A stretch of DNA of 64,000 nucleotides from Streptomyces pactum. GTDB lineage: Bacteria; Actinomycetota; Actinomycetes; Streptomycetales; Streptomycetaceae. Location: positions 6,403,501 to 6,467,500 of the forward strand of contig NZ_CP019724.1 in assembly GCF_002005225.1 (NCBI RefSeq), written 5' to 3'. Below, piece after piece: positions 41,969 through 54,175 of the stretch (its first letter is position 1; the number at the start of each line of letters is the position of its first letter). The notes under the pieces were generated by a model. The model did no database searches. It saw nothing but the letters and a program-made list of their open reading frames with translations, and was not told the origin of the DNA. The position numbers were made by a program, and so were the translations under genes.

Positions 41969-44104
41969 ATGGCCGACCCCTCCAGCTACCGCCCCAGGCC
42001 GGGTGAGATCCCGGACTCCCCGGGGGTGTACAGGTTCCGTGACGAGCACCGCCGGGTGATCTACGTCGGAAAGGCGAAGAGCCTGCGCCAGCGCCTGGCG
42101 AACTACTTCCAGGACCTGGCGAACCTGCACCCCCGCACTCGCACCATGGTCACCACGGCCGCGTCCGTGGAGTGGACCGTGGTGTCCACGGAGGTCGAGG
42201 CGCTGCAGTTGGAGTACTCCTGGATCAAGGAGTACGACCCCCGGTTCAACGTGAAGTACCGCGACGACAAGAGCTACCCCTACCTCGCGGTGACGATGAA
42301 CGAGGAGTTCCCGCGCGTGCAGGTGATGCGCGGCCACAAGAAGAAGGGCGTGCGCTACTTCGGCCCGTACGGACACGCCTGGGCGATCCGCGACACGGTC
42401 GATCTGCTGCTGCGTGTCTTCCCGGTGCGCACCTGCTCGGCCGGCGTCTTCAAGAACGCCGCCCGCACCGGCCGGCCCTGTCTGCTCGGCTACATCGGCA
42501 AGTGCTCGGCGCCCTGCGTCGGCCGGATCTCCCCGGACGACCACTGGGACCTGGCCGACGAGTTCTGTGACTTCATGACCGGCCGCACGGGGACCTACCT
42601 GCGCCGCCTGGAGAGGCAGATGGCCGAGGCGGCCGACGAGATGGAGTACGAGCGGGCCGCGCGCCTGCGCGACGACATCGGGGCCCTGAAGAAGGCCATG
42701 GAGAAGAGCGCGGTCGTGCTCGCCGACGCGACCGACGCCGACCTGATCGCGGTCGCCGAGGACGAGCTGGAGGCGGCCGTCCAGATCTTCCACGTGCGCG
42801 GCGGACGCGTGCGCGGCCAGCGCGGCTGGGTCACGGACAAGGTGGAGGAGATCACCACCGGCGCCCTCGTCGAGCACGCCCTCCAGCAGCTCTACGGCGA
42901 GGAGACCGGCGATGCCGTCCCCAAGGAGGTCCTGGTCCCCGCCCTGCCCGACCCGGTGGAGCCGGTCCAGCAGTGGCTGGCGGAGCGCCGCGGTTCGGGT
43001 GTCTCGCTGCGCATTCCGCAGCGCGGCGACAAGAAGGCGCTGATGGAGACCGTCCAGCGCAATGCCCAGCAGGCGCTCGTCCTGCACAAGACCAAGCGTG
43101 CCTCCGACCTGACGACGCGCTCACGCGCGCTGGAGGAGATCGCCGACGCACTGGGCCTGGACAGCGCGCCGCTGCGGATCGAGTGTTACGACATCTCGCA
43201 CCTCCAGGGCGACGATGTCGTGGCCTCCATGGTCGTCTTCGAGGACGGGCTGGCCCGGAAGAGCGAATACCGCAGGTTCCAGATCAAGGGGTTCAGCGGA
43301 CAGGACGACGTCCGTTCCATGCACGAGGTCATCACCCGCCGCTTCCGCCGCTATCTCGCCGAGAAGGAGAGGACCGGAGAGTGGGCGGACGGGGTCGACG
43401 GGGCCGACGGGGGCGACGGGGCCGACGGGGCGGCAGCCGACGGGGGCGACGGGGCGGCAGCCGACGGTGGCGAGCAGCTCACCGACGGACCGGCGCTGAA
43501 GGACGACGACGGCCGCCCCAAGCGCTTCGCCTACCCGCCCCAACTCGTCGTCGTCGACGGCGGGCAGCCGCAGGTCGCGGCGGCCCAGCGGGCCCTGGAC
43601 GAGCTCGGCATCGACGACATCGCCGTCTGCGGACTCGCCAAGCGGCTGGAGGAGGTCTGGCTGCCCCGGGAGGACGACCCGGTCGTCCTGCCCCGCACCA
43701 GCGAGGGCCTGTACCTGTTGCAGCGGGTCCGCGACGAGGCCCACCGCTTCGCCATCACCTACCAGCGCGCCAAGCGGGCCAAGCGCTTCCGCTCCAGCCC
43801 GCTGGACGACGTACCGGGCCTCGGGGAGACCCGCAAGCAGGCGTTGATCAAGCACTTCGGTTCGGTGAAGAAGCTCAGGTCGGCGACGATCGACCAGATC
43901 CGCGAGGTGCCCGGCATAGGCCGCAAGACGGCGGAGACCGTCGCCGTGGCCCTCGCCCGGTCCACCCCGGCCGCGCCCGCCGTGAACACGGCGACCGGAG
44001 AGATCATGGATGACGAGGACGGGGTACCCGAGACGACGGCGGATGCCCCGGGGGAGCCCGTGTCCGCGGGCACCCCGGACGAACGACGGGGGCAGGAGAG
44101 ATGA
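41969..44104 (+). CDS. uvrC: excinuclease ABC subunit UvrC
   Basis: A 711-residue nuclease that makes both cuts around a lesion marked by UvrB. The GIY-YIG domain is at the N-terminus ([22 protein letters not shown]), then a UVR UvrB-binding motif (about 210-245), the RNase H-like endonuclease core with [19 protein letters not shown], and C-terminal helix-hairpin-helix motifs ([33 protein letters not shown]). An Asp/Gly/Ala repeat insert (about residues 474-503) interrupts the endonuclease domain. Leaderless-type ATG. Its stop overlaps rapZ. Confidence 0.96.
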   Translation: MADPSSYRPRPGEIPDSPGVYRFRDEHRRVIYVGKAKSLRQRLANYFQDLANLHPRTRTMVTTAASVEWTVVSTEVEALQLEYSWIKEYDPRFNVKYRDDKSYPYLAVTMNEEFPRVQVMRGHKKKGVRYFGPYGHAWAIRDTVDLLLRVFPVRTCSAGVFKNAARTGRPCLLGYIGKCSAPCVGRISPDDHWDLADEFCDFMTGRTGTYLRRLERQMAEAADEMEYERAARLRDDIGALKKAMEKSAVVLADATDADLIAVAEDELEAAVQIFHVRGGRVRGQRGWVTDKVEEITTGALVEHALQQLYGEETGDAVPKEVLVPALPDPVEPVQQWLAERRGSGVSLRIPQRGDKKALMETVQRNAQQALVLHKTKRASDLTTRSRALEEIADALGLDSAPLRIECYDISHLQGDDVVASMVVFEDGLARKSEYRRFQIKGFSGQDDVRSMHEVITRRFRRYLAEKERTGEWADGVDGADGGDGADGAAADGGDGAAADGGEQLTDGPALKDDDGRPKRFAYPPQLVVVDGGQPQVAAAQRALDELGIDDIAVCGLAKRLEEVWLPREDDPVVLPRTSEGLYLLQRVRDEAHRFAITYQRAKRAKRFRSSPLDDVPGLGETRKQALIKHFGSVKKLRSATIDQIREVPGIGRKTAETVAVALARSTPAAPAVNTATGEIMDDEDGVPETTADAPGEPVSAGTPDERRGQER
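43385..43473 (+). repeat. Asp-Gly-Ala coding repeat inside uvrC
   Basis: Nine-base units of the GGCGACGGG / GCCGACGGG type alternate with a repeated GCGGCAGCCGACGG block. They encode [14 protein letters not shown] followed by two AAADGG units. The insert lies between family-conserved sequences and keeps the frame. Confidence 0.85.
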
Positions 44105-45117
44105 CCGAGCACGAGACACAGACCACAGCGGGGCGAGAACAGGCCCACGGCGCGACCGGCGAGGAGGCGGGCCCGCAGACGGCCGCTTCCGAGCGGCGCC
44201 AGGACGACGGAGCACAGGTGAGTACGGGCAAGGAAACAGCCGGGGCGCACGAGGCGGCCATCCCCGAGCTGGTGATCATCTCCGGCATGTCCGGGGCCGG
44301 CCGCTCGACGGCGGCCAAGTGTCTGGAGGACCTGGGCTGGTTCGTCGTCGACAACCTCCCGCCCGCGCTGATCCCCACCATGGTGGAGCTCGGCGCCCGC
44401 TCGCAGGGCAACGTGGCACGGATCGCGGTCGTCGTCGACGTCCGCGGCCGGCGCTTCTTCGACAACCTGCGCGAATCCCTCGCGGACCTCGACTCCCGCG
44501 GGGTCACCCGGCGGATCGTCTTCCTGGAGTCCTCCGACGAGGCACTGGTACGCCGCTTCGAGTCGGTGCGCCGCCCGCACCCCCTCCAGGGCGACGGCCG
44601 CATCGTCGACGGCATCGCCGCCGAGCGGGAACTGCTGCGCGAGCTGCGCGGCGACGCCGACCTGGTGATCGACACCTCCAGCCTCAACGTGCACGAGCTG
44701 CGCGCCAAGATGGACGCCCAGTTCGCCGGCGAGGAGGAGCCCGAGCTGCGGGCCACCGTCATGTCCTTCGGCTTCAAGTACGGCCTCCCGGTCGACGCCG
44801 ACCTGGTCGTGGACATGCGCTTCCTGCCCAACCCGCACTGGGTCCCGGAGCTGCGCCCGTTCACCGGCCTGAACGAGGAGGTGTCCTCGTACGTCCTCAA
44901 CCAGCCCGGGGCCAAGGAGTTCCTCGACCGCTACACCGAGCTGCTCCAGATGATCGCCGCGGGCTACCGTCGGGAGGGCAAGCGCTATGTGACCGTCGCC
45001 GTCGGCTGTACCGGCGGCAAGCACCGGTCCGTGGCCATGTCGGAGAAGCTCGCCGCCCGGCTCGCCGCCGAGGGCGTGGAGACGGTGGTCGTCCACCGGG
45101 ACATGGGACGGGAATGA
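44101..45117 (+). CDS. rapZ: RapZ/YvcJ family nucleotide-binding protein
   Basis: A 338-residue P-loop protein. Walker A is [12 protein letters not shown] (about 62-73), and the C-terminal domain has [26 protein letters not shown] and [17 protein letters not shown]. In E. coli RapZ is an RNA-binding adaptor for the GlmZ small RNA; actinobacterial roles are unclear, with links to cell wall precursor supply and DNA competence. The first about 54 residues are an unstructured extension. It overlaps uvrC (ATGA) and yvcK (ATGA). Confidence 0.94.
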   Translation: MTEHETQTTAGREQAHGATGEEAGPQTAASERRQDDGAQVSTGKETAGAHEAAIPELVIISGMSGAGRSTAAKCLEDLGWFVVDNLPPALIPTMVELGARSQGNVARIAVVVDVRGRRFFDNLRESLADLDSRGVTRRIVFLESSDEALVRRFESVRRPHPLQGDGRIVDGIAAERELLRELRGDADLVIDTSSLNVHELRAKMDAQFAGEEEPELRATVMSFGFKYGLPVDADLVVDMRFLPNPHWVPELRPFTGLNEEVSSYVLNQPGAKEFLDRYTELLQMIAAGYRREGKRYVTVAVGCTGGKHRSVAMSEKLAARLAAEGVETVVVHRDMGRE

Positions 45118-46205
45118 CAGGACGTACTCCGCGGCTGAGCAGGCTGCGCCGGGTGGTGCCCGAAGGACGCGGCGGCAGACCCGCCGAAGCCCGCGCCGCC
45201 CGGCCCGAACAGGCGCGCGGCGGCAAGCCGCGCCGCCGGGGCGCCCAGCCCAAGGTCGTCGCCCTCGGCGGCGGCATGGGCCTGTCCGCCTCGCTCGCCG
45301 CACTGCGCCGGATCACCGGCGACCTCACCGCCGTCGTCACCGTGGCCGACGACGGCGGCTCCAGCGGGCGCCTGCGCGACGAGCTGGGCGTCCTGCCGCC
45401 CGGCGACCTGCGCAAGGCGCTGGCCGCGCTGTGCGGCGACGACGACTGGGGCCAGACCTGGGCCCGCGTCATCCAGCACCGCTTCCAGTCCCAGGGCGAC
45501 CTGCACGAACACGCCGTCGGCAATCTGCTGATCGTCGCCCTGTGGGAGCAGCTCGGCGACCACGTCCAGGCGCTGGACCTGGTCGGCAAGCTGCTCGGCG
45601 CGCACGGGCGGGTGCTGCCCATGTCCGCCGTGCCGCTGGAGCTCCAGGCCCTGGTCAAGGGGCACCACCCGGAGCGGCCCGACGAGGTGGACACCGTGCG
45701 GGGGCAGGCGACCGTGGCGCTCACGCCCGGCGAGGTGCAGTCCGTGCACCTGGTGCCGAACGACCCGCCCGCCGTCCCCGAGGCGGTCGACGCCGTCCTG
45801 GACGCGGACTGGGTGGTGCTCGGCCCCGGCTCCTGGTTCTCCTCGGTCATCCCGCACCTGCTCGTGCCCGATCTGCTGGACGCGCTCGTCGAGACGAAGG
45901 CCCGCCGGGTGCTTTCCCTGAACCTCGCCCCGCAACCCGGAGAAACCGAGGGCTTCTCCCCGCAGCGTCATTTGGAGGTTTTGGGACGACACGCCCCTAA
46001 ACTCGCCCTGGACGTGGTGCTGGCCGACGAGGCCGCCGTGCCCGACCGTGACTCGCTCGCCGACGCCGCGAAACGGTTCGGCGCCGCGGTCGAACTGGCT
46101 CCGGTCGCCCGGACCGACGGGACCCCGAGGCACGACCCGGAGCTGCTGGCCGCCGCGTACGACCGTATTTTTCGGATGCATGGAAGGATCGGCCCATGGC
46201 GATGA
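45114..46205 (+). CDS. yvcK: YvcK/CofD-like (GlmR) family protein
   Basis: A 363-residue protein of the gluconeogenesis-factor family. The start of the fold is [19 protein letters not shown], then [50 protein letters not shown] lies further on. B. subtilis YvcK/GlmR binds UDP-GlcNAc and stimulates GlmS; CofD itself makes F420, but CofD is a separate branch. An Arg-rich about 45-residue extension precedes the domain. It overlaps whiA by 10 bp. Confidence 0.93.
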   Translation: MTGRTPRLSRLRRVVPEGRGGRPAEARAARPEQARGGKPRRRGAQPKVVALGGGMGLSASLAALRRITGDLTAVVTVADDGGSSGRLRDELGVLPPGDLRKALAALCGDDDWGQTWARVIQHRFQSQGDLHEHAVGNLLIVALWEQLGDHVQALDLVGKLLGAHGRVLPMSAVPLELQALVKGHHPERPDEVDTVRGQATVALTPGEVQSVHLVPNDPPAVPEAVDAVLDADWVVLGPGSWFSSVIPHLLVPDLLDALVETKARRVLSLNLAPQPGETEGFSPQRHLEVLGRHAPKLALDVVLADEAAVPDRDSLADAAKRFGAAVELAPVARTDGTPRHDPELLAAAYDRIFRMHGRIGPWR

Positions 46206-47185
46206 CGGCAGCGGTGAAGGATGAGATCTCCCGGCTCCCCGTCACCCGGACCTGCTGCAGAAAGGCGGAGGTCTCCGCCCTTCTGCGGTTCGCCGGCGGC
46301 CTTCACCTGGTGAGCGGGCGCATTGTGATCGAGGCGGAGCTGGACACCGTGCGGGCGGCCCGGCGGCTCAAGCAGGACATCCTGGAGATCTTCGGGCACA
46401 GCTCCGAGCTGATCGTGATGGCGGCGGGCGGATTGCGCCGCGGTTCGCGTTACGTCGTACGGGTGGTCGCGGGCGGTGACCAGTTGGCCCGTCAGACCGG
46501 CCTGGTGGACGGCCGGGGCCGCCCGATCCGCGGCCTGCCGCCGCAGGTGGTCTCGGGGGCCACCTGCGACGCCGAGGCCGCCTGGCGCGGAGCCTTCCTG
46601 GCGCACGGTTCGCTCACCGAGCCCGGCCGCTCCTCCTCCCTTGAGGTGACCTGCCCGGGCCCCGAGGCCGCGCTCGCCCTGGTCGGCGCCGCCCGCCGGC
46701 TGTCGATCCCCGCCAAGGCCCGCGAGGTGCGCGGCGTGGACCGGGTCGTCGTCCGTGACGGCGACGCGATCGGCGCGCTGCTCACCCGGCTCGGCGCCCA
46801 CGACGCGGTGCTGGCCTGGGAGGAGCGGCGGCTGCGGCGCGAGGTCCGCGCCACCGCCAACCGCCTCGCCAACTTCGACGACGCCAACCTGCGCCGCTCG
46901 GCCCGCGCGGCCGTCGCCGCCGGTGCCCGGGTCCAGCGCGCCCTGGAGATCCTCGCCGACGACGTGCCCGAGCACCTCGCCGCCGCGGGCCGGCTCCGCA
47001 TGGAGCACAAGCAGGCCTCCCTGGAGGAGCTGGGCGCCCTCGCGGACCCGCCGCTGACCAAGGACGCCGTCGCCGGCCGCATCCGCCGACTGCTGGCCAT
47101 GGCCGACAAGCGGGCCTCGGACCTCGGTATCCCCGGCACGGACGCCAACATCGGCGAGGAGCTCGCCGACAACCTCGTCGGCTGA
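46196..47185 (+). CDS. whiA: sporulation transcription factor WhiA
   Basis: A 329-residue regulator that, with WhiB, controls the switch from aerial growth to sporulation septation in Streptomyces. The N-terminal degenerate homing-endonuclease (LAGLIDADG-like) domain includes [29 protein letters not shown], and the C-terminal HTH has [34 protein letters not shown]. The [16 protein letters not shown] start is the usual one. It is the last gene of the uvrC-rapZ-yvcK-whiA operon and its 3' end is tandemly repeated. Confidence 0.97.
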   Translation: MAMTAAVKDEISRLPVTRTCCRKAEVSALLRFAGGLHLVSGRIVIEAELDTVRAARRLKQDILEIFGHSSELIVMAAGGLRRGSRYVVRVVAGGDQLARQTGLVDGRGRPIRGLPPQVVSGATCDAEAAWRGAFLAHGSLTEPGRSSSLEVTCPGPEAALALVGAARRLSIPAKAREVRGVDRVVVRDGDAIGALLTRLGAHDAVLAWEERRLRREVRATANRLANFDDANLRRSARAAVAAGARVQRALEILADDVPEHLAAAGRLRMEHKQASLEELGALADPPLTKDAVAGRIRRLLAMADKRASDLGIPGTDANIGEELADNLVG

Positions 47186-47226
47186 CCGGACGCGCGAACC
47201 TCGTCGGTCGGCTGACCGGACGCGCG
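47171..47226. repeat. tandem duplication spanning the whiA stop codon
   Basis: The segment AACCTCGTCGGCTGACCGGA plus CGCGCG (47171-47196) is followed by a second copy with a 4-base insertion (47197-47226). The first copy contains the last codons and TGA of whiA. Confidence 0.85.
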
Positions 47227-47255
47227 TCGGCCCACCGCACACGGGCCGTCGAGGA

Positions 47256-47292
47256 GCCGGTGCGGGCGCCCGCTCGGGTGACCCGCACCGGC
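47256..47292. terminator. hairpin terminator after whiA
   Basis: GCCGGTGCGGG (47256-47266) pairs with CCCGCACCGGC (47282-47292), an 11-bp perfect stem followed by TTT. It closes the uvrC-whiA operon. Confidence 0.75.
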
Positions 47293-47405
47293 TTTCGCGT
47301 GTCCTGACGCACTCTTGACTCGATCATGAGCTGTCATGAGCCTGGCATCTGTTCGCTGCTGTGGCGAACCCAGGCCTGTTGGGCAGGCCCCATCTAGGGG
47401 GGTTC

Positions 47406-50360
47406 ATGAGACGAAGAGCGAGATCGATCCTCGCCGTCGGCGCGCTCCTGATCGGCGGAGCGGGCTTCGCACCCGTCGCCCAGGCACGACCCGCGGCCCC
47501 CGCGACCGCGGACGCCGACGAGGTGAAGGTCTTCCGTGCCGATGTGACCCAGGAGCAGGTACCCCTGCTGCTGGCCGCCGGCCAGGACGGCCACGAACTC
47601 GGTGAGCGGGTCCCCGACGAGGGCACGGCCACCGTCGAGGTCTACCTCACCGACCAGCAGGCCGAGAAGCTCGGGAAACAGGGCGTCGACCTCGAGGAGC
47701 ACACCCTCTCCACCCGGGCCGAGGAACGCGTCGAGGACGCCGCCGAGGGCGTCTTCCGTCCGTACGGCGGCAGCGGAGGGCTCAAGGAGGAGATCCTCCG
47801 GACCGCACAGGAGCACCCCCGGCTCACCAAGGTCGTCTCCATCGGCAAGACGGTGAACGGCCAGGACATCCTCGCGCTCAAGCTCACCAGACACGCGGAC
47901 AGGACGAGGGACGGCTCCAAACCCGCCGTCCTCTACATGTCCAATCAGCACGCGCGCGAGTGGATCACCCCCGAGATGACCCGGCGGCTGATGCACCACT
48001 ACCTGGACAACTACAAGAAGGACCGGCGGATCAAGAAGCTGGTCGACTCCACGGAGCTGTGGTTCCTCCTGTCGGCCAACCCCGACGGCTACGACTACAC
48101 GTTCGAGAGCACCGACAACCGCCTGTGGCGCAAGAACCTGCGTGACGTCAACGGCGACGGCACCATCGGCACCGGCGACGGCGTCGACCTCAACCGCAAC
48201 TTCGCCTACAAGTGGGGCTACGACGACGAGGGCTCGTCCCCCAACCCCACCGGCCAGACCTACCGCGGCGCCGGCCCGAACTCCGAGCCCGAGACCAAGG
48301 CCCTGGACGCCTTCCAGAAGCGGATCGGCTTCACGTACGGCATCAACTACCACTCCGCCGCCGAGCTCCTCCTCTACGGGGTCGGCTGGCAGGTGGCCAC
48401 GGACACCCCGGACGACGTCCTCTACAAGGCGCTCGCCGGCACCCCCGGCAACTCCGCGATCCCCGGCTACCTCCCGCAGGTCGCCTCGGAGCTGTACACC
48501 ACCAACGGCGAGGCGGACGGCCACGCGGCCAACGTCAACGGCATGGCGATGTTCACCCCCGAGATGTCGACCTGCCAGACCATCTCCGAGCAGGACCCGG
48601 ACGACGAGTGGGACCCGCGCGACTGCCGGTCGGGCTTCAACTTCCCCGACGACGAGAAGCTGATCCAGGAGGAGTTCGCGAAGAACATCCCCTTCGCCCT
48701 CTCCGTCGCCGAGACCGCCGCCCACCCCGACCGGCCGTCCTCCGCGGTCGGCCTGGAGGCCGCCGACTTCACCCCGGCCGAGTTCACCACCTCCTACTCG
48801 CGCGGCGCCGACCAGGAGGTCTCCGTCGTCGTCCGCAAGTCGGTGCGGGACAAGGAGCTGAAGTACCGCGTCAACGGCGGACGCGTCCACGACATGGCCC
48901 TCCGGCCCTGGCGGGGCGGTGAGACGTACGGCGGTGAGGACAACCTCTACTTCGACGAGTACCGCGCCAAGGTCAAGGACGGCGACCGCGGTGACCGGGT
49001 CGAGGTCTGGTTCACCGGCGAGACGAAGAAGGGCAAGCGGACCGAGAGCGAGCACTTCACGTACACGATCGCCGAACGGCCCCGCGCGGACGTCCTCGTC
49101 GTCGCGGAGGAGGGCGCGAAGGCCACGCGGGCGCAGACCTACGTGGACGCCCTCAAGACCAACGGCAAGCGGGCGGCCGTCTGGGACGTCGCCGCGCAGG
49201 GCGCGCCCGACGCGCTCGGCGTCCTCGACCACTTCGACACCGTCGTCCACTACACCGGCGCCGCGGTACCCGGCAACGCCACCCAGCTACAGCTCCGTGC
49301 CTTCCTCAACGAGGGCGGCAGGCTGATCGAGGCGGGGGAGCGGGCCGGCGGCAGCGTCGACCTGGGCGGCGGCACCCTGTCCGACGACTTCAGCCAGTAC
49401 TACCTGGGCGCCTACACCCGTACGTCGACCCCCGGGGCCACCGGGTTCACCGGCTCCGGCAAGCTCGACGGGACCGCCGGCGCGCTCGGTGACGCCCCCG
49501 GCAACCCGCTGGACACGGCCGGAACCTACAGCGTGACCTCGGACCAGTTGCCCGCCGACACCTACCCGCAGTTCGCGAGCGAGGGTGCCGGGAAGTTCGC
49601 CGGGACGGTCAACCCGTACGGGCCCTACGCGGGCGAGTGGATGGCCGCCGCCGTCCACACCGACGACGCCTACAAGCGGCTCACCCGCACCGTCGACCTC
49701 ACCGGGGTCAGCGCCGCCGACCGGCCCACACTGCGCACCCGGCTCCTGTGGGACACCGAGCGCGGCTACGACCACGCCCTGGTCGAGGCGCACACCACCG
49801 GCGCCGACGACTGGACCACGCTCCCCGAGGCGGGCGGCGCCACCGGCGCGGCCGTGCCGGCGGAGTGCGCGGCCGGGTACTACATGGGCGAGCACCCCTG
49901 GCTGGAGCACTACCTGACCCTGTCCGACGACGGCTGCGCCGCCACCGGCACGACCGGGAAGTGGAACAGCCTCACCGGCTCCTCCGGGGGCTGGCGGCAG
50001 GTCGAGTTCGACCTGAGCGCCTACGCGGGCGAGTCCGTCGACGTCTCGATCGCCTACGTCACCGACCCCGGCAGCGGCGGGCGCGGCGTCCTCGCCGACG
50101 AGGCCTCGCTCGTCGTCGGCGGCACGGCCACCACGACCGAGGGCTTCGAGACCTCGCTCGGTGCCTGGCGGGTCGCCGGGCCGCCCGCGGGCAGCCCCGC
50201 CGTACTGAAGGACTGGACCCGCACCGGGACCCTGTTCCAGACGTACGGCGCGGTCACCACGGACGACACGGTCCTGCTGGGCTTCGGCCTCGAGCACCTC
50301 ACCGAGCCGGCCGCCCGGGCGGCCCTGGTCCGGCAGGCGCTGCGTGCCCTGGATGAGTGA
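47406..50360 (+). CDS. secreted M14 zinc carboxypeptidase
   Basis: A 984-residue extracellular peptidase. A signal peptide (residues 1-27, ending PVAQA) and a propeptide-like region precede the M14 domain. Zinc ligands are in NQHAREWITPE and the later NYHSAAELLLYG; substrate-site blocks NPDGYDYTF and VDLNRNFAYKWG follow. The Glu is in FTPEMS. The C-terminal 500 residues contain beta-rich domains, a cysteine pair and a jelly-roll-like segment, perhaps for substrate binding. AGGGGGG precedes ATG 47406. An inverted repeat, GTTCGC-N7-GCGAAC at 47350-47368, lies in the leader. Confidence 0.9.
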   Translation: MRRRARSILAVGALLIGGAGFAPVAQARPAAPATADADEVKVFRADVTQEQVPLLLAAGQDGHELGERVPDEGTATVEVYLTDQQAEKLGKQGVDLEEHTLSTRAEERVEDAAEGVFRPYGGSGGLKEEILRTAQEHPRLTKVVSIGKTVNGQDILALKLTRHADRTRDGSKPAVLYMSNQHAREWITPEMTRRLMHHYLDNYKKDRRIKKLVDSTELWFLLSANPDGYDYTFESTDNRLWRKNLRDVNGDGTIGTGDGVDLNRNFAYKWGYDDEGSSPNPTGQTYRGAGPNSEPETKALDAFQKRIGFTYGINYHSAAELLLYGVGWQVATDTPDDVLYKALAGTPGNSAIPGYLPQVASELYTTNGEADGHAANVNGMAMFTPEMSTCQTISEQDPDDEWDPRDCRSGFNFPDDEKLIQEEFAKNIPFALSVAETAAHPDRPSSAVGLEAADFTPAEFTTSYSRGADQEVSVVVRKSVRDKELKYRVNGGRVHDMALRPWRGGETYGGEDNLYFDEYRAKVKDGDRGDRVEVWFTGETKKGKRTESEHFTYTIAERPRADVLVVAEEGAKATRAQTYVDALKTNGKRAAVWDVAAQGAPDALGVLDHFDTVVHYTGAAVPGNATQLQLRAFLNEGGRLIEAGERAGGSVDLGGGTLSDDFSQYYLGAYTRTSTPGATGFTGSGKLDGTAGALGDAPGNPLDTAGTYSVTSDQLPADTYPQFASEGAGKFAGTVNPYGPYAGEWMAAAVHTDDAYKRLTRTVDLTGVSAADRPTLRTRLLWDTERGYDHALVEAHTTGADDWTTLPEAGGATGAAVPAECAAGYYMGEHPWLEHYLTLSDDGCAATGTTGKWNSLTGSSGGWRQVEFDLSAYAGESVDVSIAYVTDPGSGGRGVLADEASLVVGGTATTTEGFETSLGAWRVAGPPAGSPAVLKDWTRTGTLFQTYGAVTTDDTVLLGFGLEHLTEPAARAALVRQALRALDE

Positions 50361-50392
50361 GATCCGGGTCGCTGGGGACTGACACGGTGTAG

Positions 50393-51595
<1,203 letters not shown>

Positions 51596-51629
51596 TCGAC
51601 TCGGAGCCGGCAGGCACCGCGATGCGGTG

Positions 51630-51671
51630 GCAGGGCTCGGGCAGCGCAAGGTCGCGCTGCCCGAGCCCTGC
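51630..51671. terminator. strong hairpin between gap and pgk
   Basis: A perfect 18-bp stem (51630-51647 with 51654-51671) around a 6-base loop. It lies 35 bp after the gap stop and about 66 bp before the pgk start, so gap and pgk may be unevenly transcribed. Confidence 0.85.
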
Positions 51672-51737
51672 GTCGCGTCCGCGGCGACCGGCCCTCGTAG
51701 GATCACGAGCGATCACGAGAACCCAGGAGCCCTCTGC

Positions 51738-52949
51738 ATGAAGACGATCGACGAACTGCTCTCCGAAGGCGTCGCGGGCAAGCGAGTCTTCGTCCGCGCC
51801 GACCTGAACGTGCCGCTGGACGGCACCACCATCACCGACGACGGCCGCATCCGCGCCGTGGTGCCCACCGTCAAGGCCCTGGCCGACGGGGGCGCGCGCG
51901 TGATCGTCGCCTCGCACCTGGGCCGCCCCAAGGGCGCCCCGGACCCGGTCTTCTCCCTCGCCCCGGCCGCCGCCCGCCTCGGTGAGCTGCTCGGCGCGGA
52001 CGTCGCCTTCGCCGAGGACACGGTCGGCACCGCCGCCGAGGCCGCCGTGAACGGCCTCGCCGACGGCCGGGTGGCGGTCATCGAGAACCTGCGCTTCAAC
52101 CCGGGCGAGACCAGCAAGGACGACACCGAGCGCGCCGCCTTCGCAGACAAGCTGGCCGGCCTCGCGGACGTCTACGTCGGCGACGGCTTCGGCGCGGTGC
52201 ATCGCAAGCACGCCTCGGTCTTCGACCTCCCCAAGCGCCTGCCGCACTACGCCGGCTACCTCATCGCCACCGAGGTCGGCGTCCTGAAGAAGCTCACCGA
52301 CGACGTCGAGCGCCCCTACGTCGTCGCCCTCGGCGGGGCCAAGGTCTCCGACAAGCTCGCCGTCATCGACCAGCTCCTCGGCAAGGCCGACCGGCTCCTG
52401 ATCGGCGGCGGCATGGCGTACACCTTCCTCAAGGCCCAGGGCCACGAGGTCGGCATCTCGCTCCTCCAGGAGGACCAGGTCCCGGTCGTCAAGGAGTACA
52501 TGGAGCGCGCGGAGAAGAGCGGCGTCGAGCTGGTCCTGCCCGTCGACGTCCTGGTCGCGACCGAGTTCCCGGACCTGAAGACCAAGGCCCCGGCCAACCC
52601 CGCCACCGTCGCCGCGGACGCCATCCCGGCCGACCAGGAGGGTCTGGACATCGGTCCCGAGACCCGCAAGCTGTACGCCTCGAAGCTCGCCGACGCGGCC
52701 ACCGTCTTCTGGAACGGGCCCATGGGCGTCTTCGAGCACCCCGACTACGCCGAGGGCACCAAAGCGGTCGCCCAGGCCCTCGTCGACGCCCCGGGCTTCA
52801 CCGTGGTCGGCGGCGGCGACTCCGCCGCGGCCGTGCGTACGCTCGGCTTCGACGAGAACGCATTCGGCCACATCTCGACCGGCGGCGGCGCCTCCCTCGA
52901 ATACCTCGAGGGCAAGACGCTCCCCGGCCTCGCCGCACTGGAGGACTGA
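51738..52949 (+). CDS. pgk: phosphoglycerate kinase
   Basis: A 403-residue glycolytic kinase that makes ATP from 1,3-bisphosphoglycerate. The N-domain has [16 protein letters not shown] and [20 protein letters not shown] and the C-domain nucleotide site GGAKVSDKL and [13 protein letters not shown] are present. AGGAG lies before ATG 51738. tpiA starts 5 bp after its stop, so the two are one operon. Confidence 0.97.
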   Translation: MKTIDELLSEGVAGKRVFVRADLNVPLDGTTITDDGRIRAVVPTVKALADGGARVIVASHLGRPKGAPDPVFSLAPAAARLGELLGADVAFAEDTVGTAAEAAVNGLADGRVAVIENLRFNPGETSKDDTERAAFADKLAGLADVYVGDGFGAVHRKHASVFDLPKRLPHYAGYLIATEVGVLKKLTDDVERPYVVALGGAKVSDKLAVIDQLLGKADRLLIGGGMAYTFLKAQGHEVGISLLQEDQVPVVKEYMERAEKSGVELVLPVDVLVATEFPDLKTKAPANPATVAADAIPADQEGLDIGPETRKLYASKLADAATVFWNGPMGVFEHPDYAEGTKAVAQALVDAPGFTVVGGGDSAAAVRTLGFDENAFGHISTGGGASLEYLEGKTLPGLAALED

Positions 52950-52954
52950 CCTCA

Positions 52955-53731
52955 ATGACCACCCGCACGCCGCTGATGGCGGGCAACTGGAAGATGAACC
53001 TCAACCACCTCGAGGCCATCGCCCACGTCCAGAAGCTCGCCTTCGCCCTCGCGGACAAGGACTACGACGCCGTCGAGGTCGCCGTCCTCGTCCCCTTCAC
53101 CGACCTGCGCTCGGTGCAGACCCTGGTCGAGCACGACAAGCTCAAGATCAAGTACGGCTCCCAGGACGTCTCCGCCCACGACGGCGGCGCCTACACCGGC
53201 GAGATCTCCGGCCCGATGCTGGCCAAGCTCCGCTGCACCTACGTCGCGATCGGCCACTCCGAGCGCCGGCAGTACCACGCGGAGACCGACGAGCTGGTCA
53301 ACGCCAAGGTCAAGGCCGCCTACAAGCACGGCCTGACCCCGATCCTGTGCGTCGGCGAGGAGCTGGACGTCCGCGAGGCGGGCAACCACGTCGCCCACAC
53401 CCTCGCCCAGGTCGAGGGCGGCCTGAAGGACCTCCCGGCCGAGCAGGCCGAGACCGTCGTGATCGCCTACGAGCCCGTGTGGGCCATCGGCACCGGCAAG
53501 GTCTGCGGCGCCGAGGACGCGCAGGAGGTCTGCGCGGCGATCCGCGGCAAGATCGCCGAGCTGTACTCGCAGGAGCTCGCCGACAAGGTCCGCATCCAGT
53601 ACGGCGGCTCGGTCAAGTCCGGCAACGTCGCCGAGATCATGTCGCAGGCCGACATCGACGGCGCGCTGGTCGGCGGTGCCTCGCTGGACTCGGACGAGTT
53701 CGTCAAGATCGTCCGCTTCCGCGACCAGTAG
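52955..53731 (+). CDS. tpiA: triosephosphate isomerase
   Basis: A 258-residue TIM barrel that interconverts dihydroxyacetone phosphate and glyceraldehyde 3-phosphate. The substrate Lys is in AGNWKMN, the catalytic His in [10 protein letters not shown], and the catalytic Glu with the flexible loop in [12 protein letters not shown]. The phosphate-site blocks YGGSVK and [10 protein letters not shown] are present. It immediately follows pgk. Confidence 0.98.
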   Translation: MTTRTPLMAGNWKMNLNHLEAIAHVQKLAFALADKDYDAVEVAVLVPFTDLRSVQTLVEHDKLKIKYGSQDVSAHDGGAYTGEISGPMLAKLRCTYVAIGHSERRQYHAETDELVNAKVKAAYKHGLTPILCVGEELDVREAGNHVAHTLAQVEGGLKDLPAEQAETVVIAYEPVWAIGTGKVCGAEDAQEVCAAIRGKIAELYSQELADKVRIQYGGSVKSGNVAEIMSQADIDGALVGGASLDSDEFVKIVRFRDQ

Positions 53732-53866
53732 GCCGGCGCCGGTCGTCCGGCAGATCGACCGGTGAGTATGCGGTAGCGGCGATACGTCGTACCCTTGCGG
53801 GGGCATGGTGGCCCACTGTCACCGTGCCCCCGTCGTTCATCCGAATCCGAGGAAGTTGGTCCAGCC

Positions 53867-54103
53867 GTGGTTTTGGGGTTCTCGATCGCCCTGATCGTCT
53901 TCAGCCTGCTGCTGATGCTGCTGGTGCTGATGCACAAGGGGAAGGGCGGCGGCCTCTCCGACATGTTCGGTGGCGGCATGCAGTCCTCCGTCGGCGGCTC
54001 CTCGGTCGCCGAGCGCAACCTCGACCGGATCACCGTGGTGGTCGGTCTGCTGTGGTTCGCGTGCATCATGGTGCTCGGTCTGCTGATGAAGGCGAACAAC
54101 TGA
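53867..54103 (+). CDS. secG: preprotein translocase subunit SecG
   Basis: A 78-residue membrane subunit of the Sec channel. It has two hydrophobic helices (about 2-22 and 52-73) separated by the conserved loop KGKGGGLSDMFGGGMQSS, the SecG signature. GAGGAAG precedes GTG 53867. The 135-bp gap after tpiA contains a TACCCT box near 53789, suggesting its own promoter. A secG gene beside tpiA is the usual arrangement in actinobacteria. Confidence 0.95.
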   Translation: MVLGFSIALIVFSLLLMLLVLMHKGKGGGLSDMFGGGMQSSVGGSSVAERNLDRITVVVGLLWFACIMVLGLLMKANN

Positions 54104-54126
54104 CACACCCCGCACTTCCACACGTA

Positions 54127-54175
54127 AAGCCCCATGTTCGGTACGCGCCCGACGGCGCCGCCTATCATGGGGCTT
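54127..54175. terminator. hairpin after secG
   Basis: AAGCCCCATG (54127-54136) pairs with CATGGGGCTT (54166-54175); the 29-base loop has an internal GGCGCC. It is a plausible secG terminator, weaker than the others because of the long loop. Confidence 0.5.

Noticed and set aside
40616..43087. A minus-strand open frame of over 800 codons running through uvrC
   Set aside because: Most of it is antisense to uvrC and reflects GC codon bias. Only the part up to 41566 has HTH features and a plausible start.
45114..46205. Coenzyme F420 enzyme CofD
   Set aside because: The rapZ-whiA context and the [14 protein letters not shown] start match the YvcK/GlmR branch instead.
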